In this document: positions 1 to 9,234 of the stretch, one piece after another | Layout: each line of letters opens with the position of its first letter | Position numbering within the stretch: position 1 is the stretch's first letter | DNA from: Thiomicrorhabdus sp. ZW0627 | Lineage (GTDB): Bacteria; Pseudomonadota; Gammaproteobacteria; Thiomicrospirales; Thiomicrospiraceae | NCBI RefSeq assembly: GCF_029767005.1 | Contig: NZ_JARUQR010000005.1 | Location: 62,001-126,000 of the forward strand | Direction: 5' to 3' | Length of the DNA stretch: 64,000 nt | The notes under the pieces: model-generated | What the model was told of the DNA's origin: nothing | The model's database searches: none | What the model saw: only the letters and a program-made list of their open reading frames with translations | Translations under genes and position numbers: made by a program

Positions 1-315
1 AGCTCCCACCATACTCAGGAAAGAGCGACGGCTCATCTCGTTGTGACCGAATACCGATCTAACCACAGCGCTTTCAATCGCACGATCCATGATCGCTTCA
101 TTCGAATCCAACGCTTCATTATGCTCGGCATCGACATGCATGCTATGTGTAGACGCAGGAGATTCGTAAGCAGCCTTTTCAACCACTTCCTGCTTCTGAG
201 AAGCACTCATATTACCCGAGACTTTCTCAATCTGGCACATCGGACAATCACAGTCCGTTTTATGCAACAGACTTTTATCCGGATTAAAAGGATCACTCAA
301 ACTCTTAAAAGACAT
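1..315 (-). CDS. NrtA/CmpA-type ABC transporter substrate-binding protein (N-terminal part)
   Basis: Only the first 105 residues lie in the window; the gene runs off its left edge. The visible part ends in a twin-arginine export motif, SRRSFLSMVGA (about residues 95-105), so the protein should be exported folded to the periplasm. Before it lies a long leader with a Cys/His cluster (HKTDCDCPMCQ, residues 18-28) and the stretch DRAIESAVVRSVFGH. Long leaders of this form are known in nitrate/bicarbonate/taurine-type binding proteins of the NrtA/CmpA family, which deliver anions to an ABC permease. The ATG at 315 is preceded by a sigma54-type promoter at 410-424 and diverges from a sigma54 activator, which fits nitrogen-type control. 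The ligand (nitrate or another anion) is inferred and cannot be told from this fragment. Confidence 0.65.
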   Translation of the reverse strand, partial: MSFKSLSDPFNPDKSLLHKTDCDCPMCQIEKVSGNMSASQKQEVVEKAAYESPASTHSMHVDAEHNEALDSNEAIMDRAIESAVVRSVFGHNEMSRRSFLSMVGA

Positions 316-409
316 ATCAATACCTCGCACAATTTAGGTTATATTCGCCTCCAATCAGTGCATTCGCAATTACTACGGAAAACACAGGGATGCCACTACC
401 CTTCATTGA

Positions 410-424
410 GCAGAAGATATGCCA
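410..424 (-). promoter_or_regulatory. Sigma54 (-24/-12) promoter for the NrtA-like gene
   Basis: Read on the minus strand this is TGGCATATCTTCTGC. It has GG at -24 and GC at -12 separated by exactly ten bases, matching the consensus TGGCAC-N5-TTGC except for small changes. It points at the ATG at 315 and leaves a leader of roughly 80 bases. An enhancer-binding protein gene lies immediately divergent, which supports the call. Confidence 0.6.
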
Positions 425-512
425 TTCAACAAAATGATAGATAACAGATTGTTTATAAAAGATTTTTATAGAAATAACAGCAAAAAAAACATCTACTTTT
501 TTTCGTAAAAAA

Positions 513-545
513 ACGATTTTTCGTAGCATGACTACGAAAAATCGT
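513..545. promoter_or_regulatory. Upstream activator palindrome for the sigma54 regulator
   Basis: This is a perfect inverted repeat with 14-base arms (ACGATTTTTCGTAG and its complement) around a 5-base spacer. A further half-site, TTTTTTCGTA, lies just left of it near 498-507. It sits about 90 bases upstream of the -24 element at 410-424 and about 70 bases upstream of the activator's own ATG. That is the usual place for an enhancer site bound by a Fis-type HTH dimer. It could both activate the NrtA-like gene and autoregulate the activator. Confidence 0.6.
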
Positions 546-612
546 AAATAGGTACGATTATTGTTTTAAAGAGAAATATCCCTATTACAAGGCAAGTTTT
601 AAAGGCACCGGT

Positions 613-2502
613 ATGAGAAATATCTACGAAGACCTGTTCGAAAAAAACCAGGAAGCGATTCTGATCATCGACCCGTTCGCCAACCGTATCATCCAGGCCA
701 ATCCGACTGCGCTCAAACTGTTCTATATAACGCAAGATACCCTCGAAAGTTTGAGCGTGACCCAGCTTTTCAGACCAAGTCTGTCGAAGCTGGTGGTTTT
801 TACGGAAGAAGTACTGGAAAAGAAACAAGCCTGGAGCAACGAATTACAGGCACTCCCCCTGAACAAACAACCGATTGACCTTGAAATGTCCGCAATCCTC
901 ATCGAAGCGGGATCAGAATCCTCACCGGTCATTGCCTGTACCATTCGAAATAAAAAGACACTGGAAGATCTCAGACAGATTTCCGACGCCAACAAATTAC
1001 ACCGGGACGGGCTGGAACATTGGCAAACGATTGAAAATGTTTTCCGGGAATTCGAACGTGAAAACCAGTTGATTCTGAGAGCGGTCGGCGAAGGAATTTA
1101 CGGTGTCGACGTCGACGGCAACACCACCTTTATCAACCCGGCCGGTGAACGCATGCTTGGATGGAAAGCCGAAGAACTTATTGGCAAGAACATGCATGCC
1201 ATGATCCATCACAGCCACAGTGACGGAACCGAATACATAGGGGATGATTGCCACATCTACGCCGCCATTCGAGACGGAGAAGTTCGCCATGTCGAAAACG
1301 AACTTTTCTGGCGTAAAGACGGTAACTCCATCCCCATCGAATACACAAGCACTCCAATCATGGATAACGGTCGTCTGGTCGGCGCCGTTGTCATCTTCCG
1401 AGATATCAGCGAACGAAAACTGGCCGAAGAGAAACTACACTCCGCACTCAATGAAGTGCAGACCCTTAAAAAACGATTGGAACTTGAAAACGCCTACCTT
1501 CAAGAAGAGTATCGCTCCGAACATAACTACAAGCAGATCGTGGGAAAAAGCGCGGCCATCCACAAGATCATTCAACAAATCGAACTCGTCGCACCAACCG
1601 ATGCCAACGTTCTGATCACAGGAGAATCCGGAACCGGTAAAGAGCTAATCGCTCGCGCCATCCATGAAAGCAGCGGCCGAAAAAACCGTCCTCTAATCCG
1701 AGTCAATTGCGCCTCGATTCCAAGAGAACTGTTCGAAAGCGAATTTTTCGGTCACATCAAAGGCGCCTTCACTGGGGCGGTCACTGATCGAGCCGGGCGA
1801 TTCGAATTGGCTGACGGAGGCTCACTTTTCCTGGACGAAGTCGGAGAAATCCCGATGGAACTGCAAAGCAAACTTTTGCGCGTTTTGCAGGAACAGCAAT
1901 TCGAGCGAGTTGGTGAGTCCAAAACCCGAAGTGTCGACGTACGCATCATCGCCGCCACCAACCGTGACCTGAAACAGGAAGTGCAGGCAAAAAACTTCCG
2001 TGAAGACCTCTACTTCAGACTGAACGTCTTCCCGATCGAATCCATTCCCCTACGGGAACGTATCGAGGACATCCCGTTACTGGCAGACCACTTCCTGAAA
2101 CTGGCCTGCCGAAAATTCGCCAAACCGCCCATGAACCTGACTGTTGGGGATATACAGAAAATGAAAACGTATTCTTGGCCGGGTAACATCCGTGAATTGG
2201 TCAACGTTATCGAACGTGCCATCATTCTTTCCAACGAAAAGAAACTGGAACTCAATCTGCCTAAGCAAAACGTACTTCAGGAAATATCATCGGAATCCGA
2301 ACAGAAGAAAATCTCGGTTCAAACCAAACAGGAACGGCTGGAAGAGGAAAAACAGAATATCATCAACGCCCTTACCCTTTGCAACGGCAAGGTATTCGGT
2401 AACAACGGAGCAGCGGAACTCCTGAATTTAAAACCAACCACACTGACTTCTAAAATCAAAAAACTGGGAATAAACCGACATAACTACATTCAGATTCAAT
2501 AA
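613..2502 (+). CDS. Sigma54-dependent transcriptional activator with two PAS domains
   Basis: A 629-residue enhancer-binding protein that remodels RNA polymerase-sigma54 by ATP hydrolysis. Domains in order: PAS at about 1-110, a second PAS at about 150-275 (core [12 protein letters not shown], ending in [11 protein letters not shown]), a coiled linker, an AAA+ domain at about 310-545 and a Fis-type helix-turn-helix at about 580-629. The Walker A motif GESGTGKE is near 337-344. The sigma54-contacting loop GAFTGA is intact near 384-389, so the protein should be a true sigma54 activator. There is no receiver domain, so the signal is probably sensed directly by the PAS domains; no haem- or flavin-binding residue can be assigned by eye. 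It is divergent from an NrtA-like gene, its likely target. The ligand is unknown. Confidence 0.92.
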   Translation: MRNIYEDLFEKNQEAILIIDPFANRIIQANPTALKLFYITQDTLESLSVTQLFRPSLSKLVVFTEEVLEKKQAWSNELQALPLNKQPIDLEMSAILIEAGSESSPVIACTIRNKKTLEDLRQISDANKLHRDGLEHWQTIENVFREFERENQLILRAVGEGIYGVDVDGNTTFINPAGERMLGWKAEELIGKNMHAMIHHSHSDGTEYIGDDCHIYAAIRDGEVRHVENELFWRKDGNSIPIEYTSTPIMDNGRLVGAVVIFRDISERKLAEEKLHSALNEVQTLKKRLELENAYLQEEYRSEHNYKQIVGKSAAIHKIIQQIELVAPTDANVLITGESGTGKELIARAIHESSGRKNRPLIRVNCASIPRELFESEFFGHIKGAFTGAVTDRAGRFELADGGSLFLDEVGEIPMELQSKLLRVLQEQQFERVGESKTRSVDVRIIAATNRDLKQEVQAKNFREDLYFRLNVFPIESIPLRERIEDIPLLADHFLKLACRKFAKPPMNLTVGDIQKMKTYSWPGNIRELVNVIERAIILSNEKKLELNLPKQNVLQEISSESEQKKISVQTKQERLEEEKQNIINALTLCNGKVFGNNGAAELLNLKPTTLTSKIKKLGINRHNYIQIQ

Positions 2503-2557
2503 CAGGAAGAGACAGGCTTACACCAACTTCTATAGCGAAAACTGAATTTATACAGAA

Positions 2558-3841
2558 CTAAACCGAAACCTGCTCACATCCGGAAAACAAGCCATCTCTG
2601 TCCAAGTCCATATGAAAGTTCAAACAATTACGTCCCTGCATCTTAGAACGATAGAGCATCTTGTCTGCATCCTGAACTGCAGATTCCAGATCATCCGCCG
2701 CAAATACGATTCCCAGACTTATTGTAAACTCCACACCCACGGCTATCTTGGATTTGATTTCAACTTGCTGACGCAACTTCTCACAGCTGTCGATGACCGT
2801 GTAAGGATCACAGGAATTCCCAACAACAGAAAATTCTTCTCCGCCCACACGAGCCGCCAGACTATCCTGGAAGAATTTTTTAAATAGGCCTGCGACAAAC
2901 CGGATCGCCTCGTCCCCTTTTGGATGTCCATAGGTATCGTTGATATGCTTAAAATGATCGATATCCCCCATCACAACAAAAGGGACGCCTTTGGGCAGGA
3001 AATCGACGTCGAAAACCTTTCTTCCCTTCTGAAAAAAGGTACGTCTGTTATACAGGCCAGTCAGGCCATCCGTCTCCGAAACCAATTTAATCTGCTTATA
3101 GGCCATTTGACGCTCTATGTTCTGAGTCACCCGGGCATAAAGCTCTTCCGGTTTAAATGGATACAGAAGATAGTCGTTTGCGCCATACTTCATCATTTTC
3201 ACAGCCATGCTACTGCCCTGTTTCTCAACCAGAGCCAGAACAGGCAATTCATTAAAGTTTGTCACCGCTCTCAATTTGGTTAAATAACGCAAACTCTCAT
3301 TTTGATCCGTCCCTTCTCCAACAATAATGAAGTCCGGCTGCTCCGTATCCATCTCCTCAAGCATTTCTTTCAGAGAAACGAACACCTTGACCTTGAAACG
3401 ATGCACCCCCAACAACCCCACAAGCTTGGAAGCCAAGCCATCGGAGAGTGCAGCAATCCAGATTTGACGGTCGGCATTCCCTACCAGTACCCGTAACAAT
3501 CGCACCACATAATCGATCGCGACCACGCCTTCCTTAATGACGTAATCCGCCACATGGTTGCGGTACATTTTTTCTCGCATCTGCTCGTCATAATTTCCGG
3601 TCAAAACCACAGTCGCTACACGGTAAGAGCGAAGTAGCTCGACCGTCTCACCGTTTGGGGCATCCGGCAAAGTCAGGTCGCTCAAAGCCAGATCATAATG
3701 CTCTCCGCTCGCTAACAAACGCTCCGTATCAGCCATGGAATGTGCTAACGTCACCTCCACTTCCAACTCACTTTCCAAACGCGCTTTCAACAACATGGCA
3801 ATCGATTTTTGATCTTCGATAAGCAAGATCCTGGAATTCAT
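2558..3841 (-). CDS. PleD-like response regulator: REC, degenerate REC, GGDEF diguanylate cyclase
   Basis: A 427-residue cytoplasmic protein expected to make cyclic di-GMP when phosphorylated. The first receiver (1-120) has the acidic pair E9-D10 and phosphoacceptor D55 in LALSDLTLPD. The second receiver-like domain (about 130-255) lacks the aspartate: the equivalent stretch reads DFIIVGEGTD, so it is probably a structural or dimerising domain. The C-terminal GGDEF domain has the active-site signature RVGGEEF. The inhibitory I-site (RxxD five residues before GGEEF) reads FQDS, so product inhibition there is unlikely. This is the PleD layout. The gene lies 158 bp downstream of the giant GGDEF protein and on the same strand. 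No cognate kinase is adjacent. Confidence 0.9.
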   Translation of the reverse strand: MNSRILLIEDQKSIAMLLKARLESELEVEVTLAHSMADTERLLASGEHYDLALSDLTLPDAPNGETVELLRSYRVATVVLTGNYDEQMREKMYRNHVADYVIKEGVVAIDYVVRLLRVLVGNADRQIWIAALSDGLASKLVGLLGVHRFKVKVFVSLKEMLEEMDTEQPDFIIVGEGTDQNESLRYLTKLRAVTNFNELPVLALVEKQGSSMAVKMMKYGANDYLLYPFKPEELYARVTQNIERQMAYKQIKLVSETDGLTGLYNRRTFFQKGRKVFDVDFLPKGVPFVVMGDIDHFKHINDTYGHPKGDEAIRFVAGLFKKFFQDSLAARVGGEEFSVVGNSCDPYTVIDSCEKLRQQVEIKSKIAVGVEFTISLGIVFAADDLESAVQDADKMLYRSKMQGRNCLNFHMDLDRDGLFSGCEQVSV

Positions 3842-3999
3842 TAAAGTCCCCTGAGCACAAGATACAAATAAACCTACAATTTATAAGTATAATTTATAAC
3901 ACAAGTACCTTACAGATTAATGAAAAGAAGTGAAATTAATTACAAGTTAAGTCAAAAAACTTAAACAAAAAGACATGATCCGCAATCAAAATTGAAAAA

Positions 4000-6900
4000 C
4001 TAGCTAGAGACGGTTCTGTTTCTACCCTGTTTTTTAGCACGATAAAGCGCATCATCCGCCATTTTCAATAAGACTTGTGGAACAGCTCGCTCTTTCTCGG
4101 GAGCGACCGCCAAGCCAATACTCAAGGTCACGGAATCGGATACGGAAGAGTATTCATGAAGGATGGCTACCTCACGAAGCTTTTCATGAATGGTTTGTGC
4201 AATGCGCAGCGCACCCTCTTCGTTTGTGGAAGGCAATACAAGTGCAAACTCCTCTCCACCATAACGCGCAACAAAATCCGTTGAGCGTAAAACAGATTCG
4301 TTAAGAATGTCGGCAACCTGCTTCAAACAAGCATCACCCTGCTGGTGACCATAATGATCGTTATAGGCCTTAAATGAATCGATATCACAAAGAAGTAACG
4401 ACAACGGCTTGTCCGATCTTGCCTGTAGATCACACTCCTGTTCAAGATAGCGGTCAAAATCACGACGATTGCTCAACTCCGTCAAAGAGTCGGTTGTCGC
4501 CAGACGGTTCAGCTCTTCAATTGCCTGCTGAAGTTGTTTTTCTACCTTTATACGCTCTTCGTTCTCTTTCACTACCAAAGAGTTCAATTCAAGAATCGTG
4601 TCATTCTGTTTTTTCAGTTCGACATTCTGCAATCCCAAGGCTTCGTTTTTGACATCGATATCGTGAGTACGCTCCGCAACCTTCTGTTCAAGCTGATCGT
4701 AAATCACCGCATTATCGATGGCGATGACGACATGTCCGCTCAAATGCTTAAGAAGCTCGATACGTTCTGTTGTAAATACTCCGGAGACGGCATTGTTTTC
4801 AAGATAGATCACCCCACGGAACTGACCATGCAATATCAGAGGCGCACATAACACGGATTTGACCCCACGTCTGTCAACCTCTTCATCACGGCCAAATACA
4901 CTACTCTGCTGAGCATTCTCCAAAACAATCGCTTCTTCGGTTCGCAAAACATAATTGACGATTGAATGAACCATATTCGGGTTCTGCAAATAAGGTGTCC
5001 CTTGCATCACACTGACACTGTCCGTTTCAACCAAGGCTTCGGCCTGCACCACCAAAAGGTCATTTTCTTGCAGCAGCAGTAAACCGTGCTGCGCGCCCGC
5101 ATTTTCGACCATGATACCGATCAGAGTTTCCAATAACTCCGGCAGTCGTTTCTCTCTGGCTATGACTTCTGTCGCCTTCATCAACGCCGAGACATCAAAA
5201 ATCGATGTCTCGGCAGAACGGTTTTCATTTTCACCTTCCTGTCCTACAGAAGCACCCCAACGCTGGAAACTCTCCTTGGCAGCCTGACGATAAAGTCCCG
5301 CCACCTTAGACTGATGCATCATCTCATGAACATCGGCAGCCAATGAATTCGCCACACCATTCAAGTGGGGTTGACCGAAAACACCTGCCGCCTCAATCGC
5401 CGCCTCGTAACTGCGCAATGCCTGAGGATAATTCCCCGCAAGCCGAGACTTCTCCCCTTCCAATATCCGGAGACGAACCAAAAAGTTCTCGGGACAGGAT
5501 TCCGCCCAAGCCGTGAATCGCTTGACCGTTGCCGCGATATTCAATCGATACTGCTGTCGCTTAAATGGCGCAGACTGCGAATACAGTTGGGCTTGAACCA
5601 GAGCCGTCAGAAAGTAATGCTCTGCACCGTGCAACATCCCCTTGGAATCGCCCAAAAACTTGCGGCTTTGAAGACTGATTTCAAGCGCATTTCGATATTC
5701 CCGATGCAGATACAGCGTCCACATCTTATTCACGTAATAATAATGCGCGAAGTGGCGTGAGCCGTAACCATCAAGGGAATCGACATAATCTCCCTCGTCA
5801 AAATCTGCATGATCGAACGATAAACTGGAATGCGTCTCTCCGCGCAGGTTATGAATCGCCTGCTTCACACTCAAAATTGCGCCTAGCTGTTCTTCTGCGC
5901 CGATTCGCTGCAAACTGGACTCAAACCGTTCCACTTCTCCAATAATCTCATCGAGAGGCTTACCACGCATAAACATGCTCTGCACAATCCCAGCAGCCGC
6001 ACAACCTGTATGGAACCAGTCGCCGACTTCCAAACCATGACGATAAGCATCAAACCAATTCTGTTCGGTAAAAGCCGACGCCTTTTGCCAACTCATTGCA
6101 AAATAACCGAATACGAACTGCACTTCCGCTTTCTGCTGGGTATTCCCATAACGCTCGACCAGCGCCATCGACAGCTTGCCGTATTCATAACCGATTTTGT
6201 GCTTGCCCAGCACCCCCCCTTGGAAAATAATACCGAATACGATGTAACCGACCACGGCTTCACGGCTGTTCCCGTATTTCAGGCAAAGACGAATTACTTT
6301 GAGGGAAATGGCCACACAAAGTTCCGGCTTAATCTGATAGGCGGCTTTCAGAATGGCGGATAACAGACGAATCACCATTCTCATATGCTCGTCCTGAACC
6401 TCCGGCAGATCGAGAAGTTCGGAAACCTCATACTTTCTGAGCTTGGCCTGAAGCGATAGAAAATCTTTGGCAAACAAAGCCGGATTGAATTTACTCGGCA
6501 AGCCAACCCCAAACATCTGTGTCGCACTTCGGCCAATTGAGTAGGCCTGTTCAAACTCTGAAATATCGGTATAGAACTTGATCATCAATTCAAAGACGTA
6601 GGCCTTTTCCAAAAGGTCTTCACTGGCTTCGACGGCTTGATTGTAGAAGTGAATCGCCTGCTCTCGACGGTTACACAGGTGCTCGCATTCGGCACGATCC
6701 TTTAGAATCAAAGCCAATTTCGAATGCTCATCTAAATCCGGCATCCACTCCATCGCCTTTTTGATATAAGCCAGCGCCAGTTCAAAGTCCCCACTCGATT
6801 TCGCTTCCAGTGACGCCTGATAATTCAATTCCGCCAGATCCCACCATTCCTCTTGAGAGGTAAACAGGCCACACGCCTTGTTCAGATGGTTAACGCAATC

Positions 6901-9054
6901 AAACAACACTTCTTTTTCAAGTTGCGCATGTGCCGCTTGCATGTGTCGCCCGATCAGCAGATGGACATGCTCTCTCTCTTCCGGTTCCAACAGCGACCAG
7001 ACGGCCTGCTGTATCCGATCGTGAGTGAACTGATAATACATATCACCGGTATCCGAGCCGCCTAATTCCGGCTTAACCCATCCCTCGTTAATAGCCGTTT
7101 CCAAAGAAACCTCAAAGTCTTCACCCACATCAAAACCGGCATGAACGGATCTTGCGACACCTGCATTAAAACGATTACCAATACACGAAGCGATTTTAAG
7201 CAATGACTTTACTTGCTCAGGAAAGGTGACGATTCGCTGTGACAGAAAATCCACCACATTATCACTGACGGGAAGCTGTTTCAGCTTGTCCAGGTCACAT
7301 GACCAACTGGACTCGTCCGGGTCGAAAAAAACCACCTTATCCTGATGAAGCTGCTTGAGATATTCATTGACGAAAAAGGCATTCCCGCCTGTTTTTTGAA
7401 GAATGATTTCGCTGACTTCCGTCAGTTCATTGTCTGGCAGCGGTAAATAATCCGCAACCAATTGGCCGATCGCTTCTGAGGAGATATCCGAAAGTCGAAT
7501 TTCTTCGCTGTCCGCCTGAGAATTTCGAACTTTGTTCAACAGAAGATTAAACGGATGCTCTGCTTCAACCTCATTATCTCGGTACACCGCCACGATCACC
7601 AGATGGGAAATATCCTGCAAAGCGGTTTCAAGCCATTCGATGGTAGAGATGTCTGCCCATTGCAAATCATCCAACACCAAAATAAGAGGGTGTTCAGAAG
7701 TAGCAAACGCCTGAACGAAACGGCACAACAGCCCGTTTAATCGTACTTTGGCGTCGGAAGGCGGTAAAGTTTCCACTTCCGGCTGTGCTCCGATAATCCA
7801 CGCCACTTCCGGGATCGCTTCGACCAAGACACCGGCCTGACGCCCTAAAGAATCCTGCAGCCTTTTTTTCCAGAACTTCAATCGGTCTTCATCGCCTGCC
7901 AAAACCTGATCGATCAGATCCCGTAACGCGGAGTAGAGCATTTCAAACGGGGTATTTTGACGATACTGATCAAACTTCGTAGATAGATGGTAACCGGAAA
8001 ACGATTCGAGTTCTTCAATGGTCGCTTCGACCATACTGGACTTCCCGACACCTGAACTCCCATAAATTGAGATCAGTGAAGCACGTCCTTTTTGAGATTG
8101 GGAACGAATGGTCTCTTTGAAACGACGAATCTCATTCGTTCTTCCGTATAGCTTATTTGATTGTTTGAAACGGAGTGTACCCCCCATACCATCCGGTTCA
8201 AAATCGACAATTTCTTTACCCGTTTGTAATGCAACAAAGAAGCGTTTTAAATCTGCTTTAAGTGACGCGACGCTGGAGTAGCGGTCTCCCGGCGTCTTTT
8301 CGATCATCTTGGCAACCATTTCAGCCACACCTTTCGGTACGCCATCAACGATCCCATCAAGCATTGGAGCATGCTTAGCGATGTGGCTGTGGATAAGCCC
8401 GACTGTGTCTTGCGAATCAAATGGAAGCTGTCCGCTCAACATTTGGAAAAACAAAATGCCTAACGAATAGATATCCGCTTCCGGTCCAACCTGGTAACAG
8501 AGCCTGCCGCCCTGTTCGGGCGCCAAGTAATGATGAGATTGGCTCGATTCGCTACAACCCTCTTCTTCCAAAGCGAACAATCGACGTACCGCAGCACCGA
8601 AGCCGGTCAGCATAAGCTGTTCACCACTTCTGTCGATCAAAATGTTATATGGAGACAAATTGCCGTGGATCACCTCCTGAAGATGCAAGGTTTCAATCAC
8701 ATCGGCTAACTGAATCGCTAAAGGAAGGAATCTTTCCAGCTCAAGTGGACGGTCTTTCAAGACATCGTGCAGAGCAACCCCGTCAAAATAATCGCGAACC
8801 AAATAGCTCTGACCTTGAACACTCTCTATGCCGTGCGCTTTGATAATGGATGGGTGGTCAAAACGATTCAACAGTTCCAATTCATGCCGTAGGTGTTCAA
8901 TAACCTGATTACTCGCATAAGCGGCTTGATTCTTTTTACAGACCAACGCTTCTGAATATTGAGGATGCGTCGCCAGGAACAGTTCAGAATTCCGTGTAGT
9001 GGCGATACTGTCTTGTATTTTGTAACCGATAGTTTCCAACTTTGAAACCTTCAA
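4000..9054 (-). CDS. Giant pseudokinase-ATPase-TPR-GAF-GGDEF signalling protein
   Basis: A 1684-residue cytoplasmic protein. Order: Ser/Thr kinase fold (about 10-270), STAND/AAA-like ATPase (about 300-600; Walker A GSSGVGKS at 332-339, Walker B LILVLDDLQWAD), a long helical TPR-like region (about 700-1230), GAF (about 1280-1430), a coiled coil, then a C-terminal GGDEF domain with RYGGEEF and an intact I-site, RSTD. The kinase part appears dead. The glycine-rich loop is missing, the catalytic HRD reads HGN (residues 130-132) and DFG reads GFG (151-153). The lysine region (VCKK) and the APEQ motif remain. It probably binds a ligand or nucleotide and passes the signal through the ATPase to cyclic di-GMP synthesis. 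The architecture is known in outline from multidomain bacterial kinases; the input signal is unknown. It lies between a response-regulator cyclase and a chemoreceptor. Confidence 0.88.
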   Translation of the reverse strand: MKVSKLETIGYKIQDSIATTRNSELFLATHPQYSEALVCKKNQAAYASNQVIEHLRHELELLNRFDHPSIIKAHGIESVQGQSYLVRDYFDGVALHDVLKDRPLELERFLPLAIQLADVIETLHLQEVIHGNLSPYNILIDRSGEQLMLTGFGAAVRRLFALEEEGCSESSQSHHYLAPEQGGRLCYQVGPEADIYSLGILFFQMLSGQLPFDSQDTVGLIHSHIAKHAPMLDGIVDGVPKGVAEMVAKMIEKTPGDRYSSVASLKADLKRFFVALQTGKEIVDFEPDGMGGTLRFKQSNKLYGRTNEIRRFKETIRSQSQKGRASLISIYGSSGVGKSSMVEATIEELESFSGYHLSTKFDQYRQNTPFEMLYSALRDLIDQVLAGDEDRLKFWKKRLQDSLGRQAGVLVEAIPEVAWIIGAQPEVETLPPSDAKVRLNGLLCRFVQAFATSEHPLILVLDDLQWADISTIEWLETALQDISHLVIVAVYRDNEVEAEHPFNLLLNKVRNSQADSEEIRLSDISSEAIGQLVADYLPLPDNELTEVSEIILQKTGGNAFFVNEYLKQLHQDKVVFFDPDESSWSCDLDKLKQLPVSDNVVDFLSQRIVTFPEQVKSLLKIASCIGNRFNAGVARSVHAGFDVGEDFEVSLETAINEGWVKPELGGSDTGDMYYQFTHDRIQQAVWSLLEPEEREHVHLLIGRHMQAAHAQLEKEVLFDCVNHLNKACGLFTSQEEWWDLAELNYQASLEAKSSGDFELALAYIKKAMEWMPDLDEHSKLALILKDRAECEHLCNRREQAIHFYNQAVEASEDLLEKAYVFELMIKFYTDISEFEQAYSIGRSATQMFGVGLPSKFNPALFAKDFLSLQAKLRKYEVSELLDLPEVQDEHMRMVIRLLSAILKAAYQIKPELCVAISLKVIRLCLKYGNSREAVVGYIVFGIIFQGGVLGKHKIGYEYGKLSMALVERYGNTQQKAEVQFVFGYFAMSWQKASAFTEQNWFDAYRHGLEVGDWFHTGCAAAGIVQSMFMRGKPLDEIIGEVERFESSLQRIGAEEQLGAILSVKQAIHNLRGETHSSLSFDHADFDEGDYVDSLDGYGSRHFAHYYYVNKMWTLYLHREYRNALEISLQSRKFLGDSKGMLHGAEHYFLTALVQAQLYSQSAPFKRQQYRLNIAATVKRFTAWAESCPENFLVRLRILEGEKSRLAGNYPQALRSYEAAIEAAGVFGQPHLNGVANSLAADVHEMMHQSKVAGLYRQAAKESFQRWGASVGQEGENENRSAETSIFDVSALMKATEVIAREKRLPELLETLIGIMVENAGAQHGLLLLQENDLLVVQAEALVETDSVSVMQGTPYLQNPNMVHSIVNYVLRTEEAIVLENAQQSSVFGRDEEVDRRGVKSVLCAPLILHGQFRGVIYLENNAVSGVFTTERIELLKHLSGHVVIAIDNAVIYDQLEQKVAERTHDIDVKNEALGLQNVELKKQNDTILELNSLVVKENEERIKVEKQLQQAIEELNRLATTDSLTELSNRRDFDRYLEQECDLQARSDKPLSLLLCDIDSFKAYNDHYGHQQGDACLKQVADILNESVLRSTDFVARYGGEEFALVLPSTNEEGALRIAQTIHEKLREVAILHEYSSVSDSVTLSIGLAVAPEKERAVPQVLLKMADDALYRAKKQGRNRTVSS

Positions 9055-9187
9055 GAGTAAGCCAAGATTAAGCTAGGGCCGCTGATATTTTGAATGCAGA
9101 ATACTGAATTCTACTCAATCAAGCCGATGGCGTAAACGTTAAATTCAACAATAAAGGTAGGTAAATTCAATCTTTGAAAAGCAGGCC

Positions 9188-9214
9188 GTCCGAAAACGCC
9201 ATTCGCTTCCGGAC
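9188..9214 (-). terminator. Possible terminator after the chemoreceptor gene
   Basis: On the minus strand an 11-base stem (two G-U pairs, loop AATGG) lies 20 bases past the chemoreceptor stop. A short T run follows after a few bases. It is imperfect, so this is a weak call. Confidence 0.35.
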
Positions 9215-9234
9215 ACTTCCGATAGCCTCGTCAA

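Noticed and set aside
43-444. Plus-strand open frame over the NrtA-like gene
   Set aside because: The minus-strand reading has a clear Tat signal and promoter; the plus frame is an antisense shadow.
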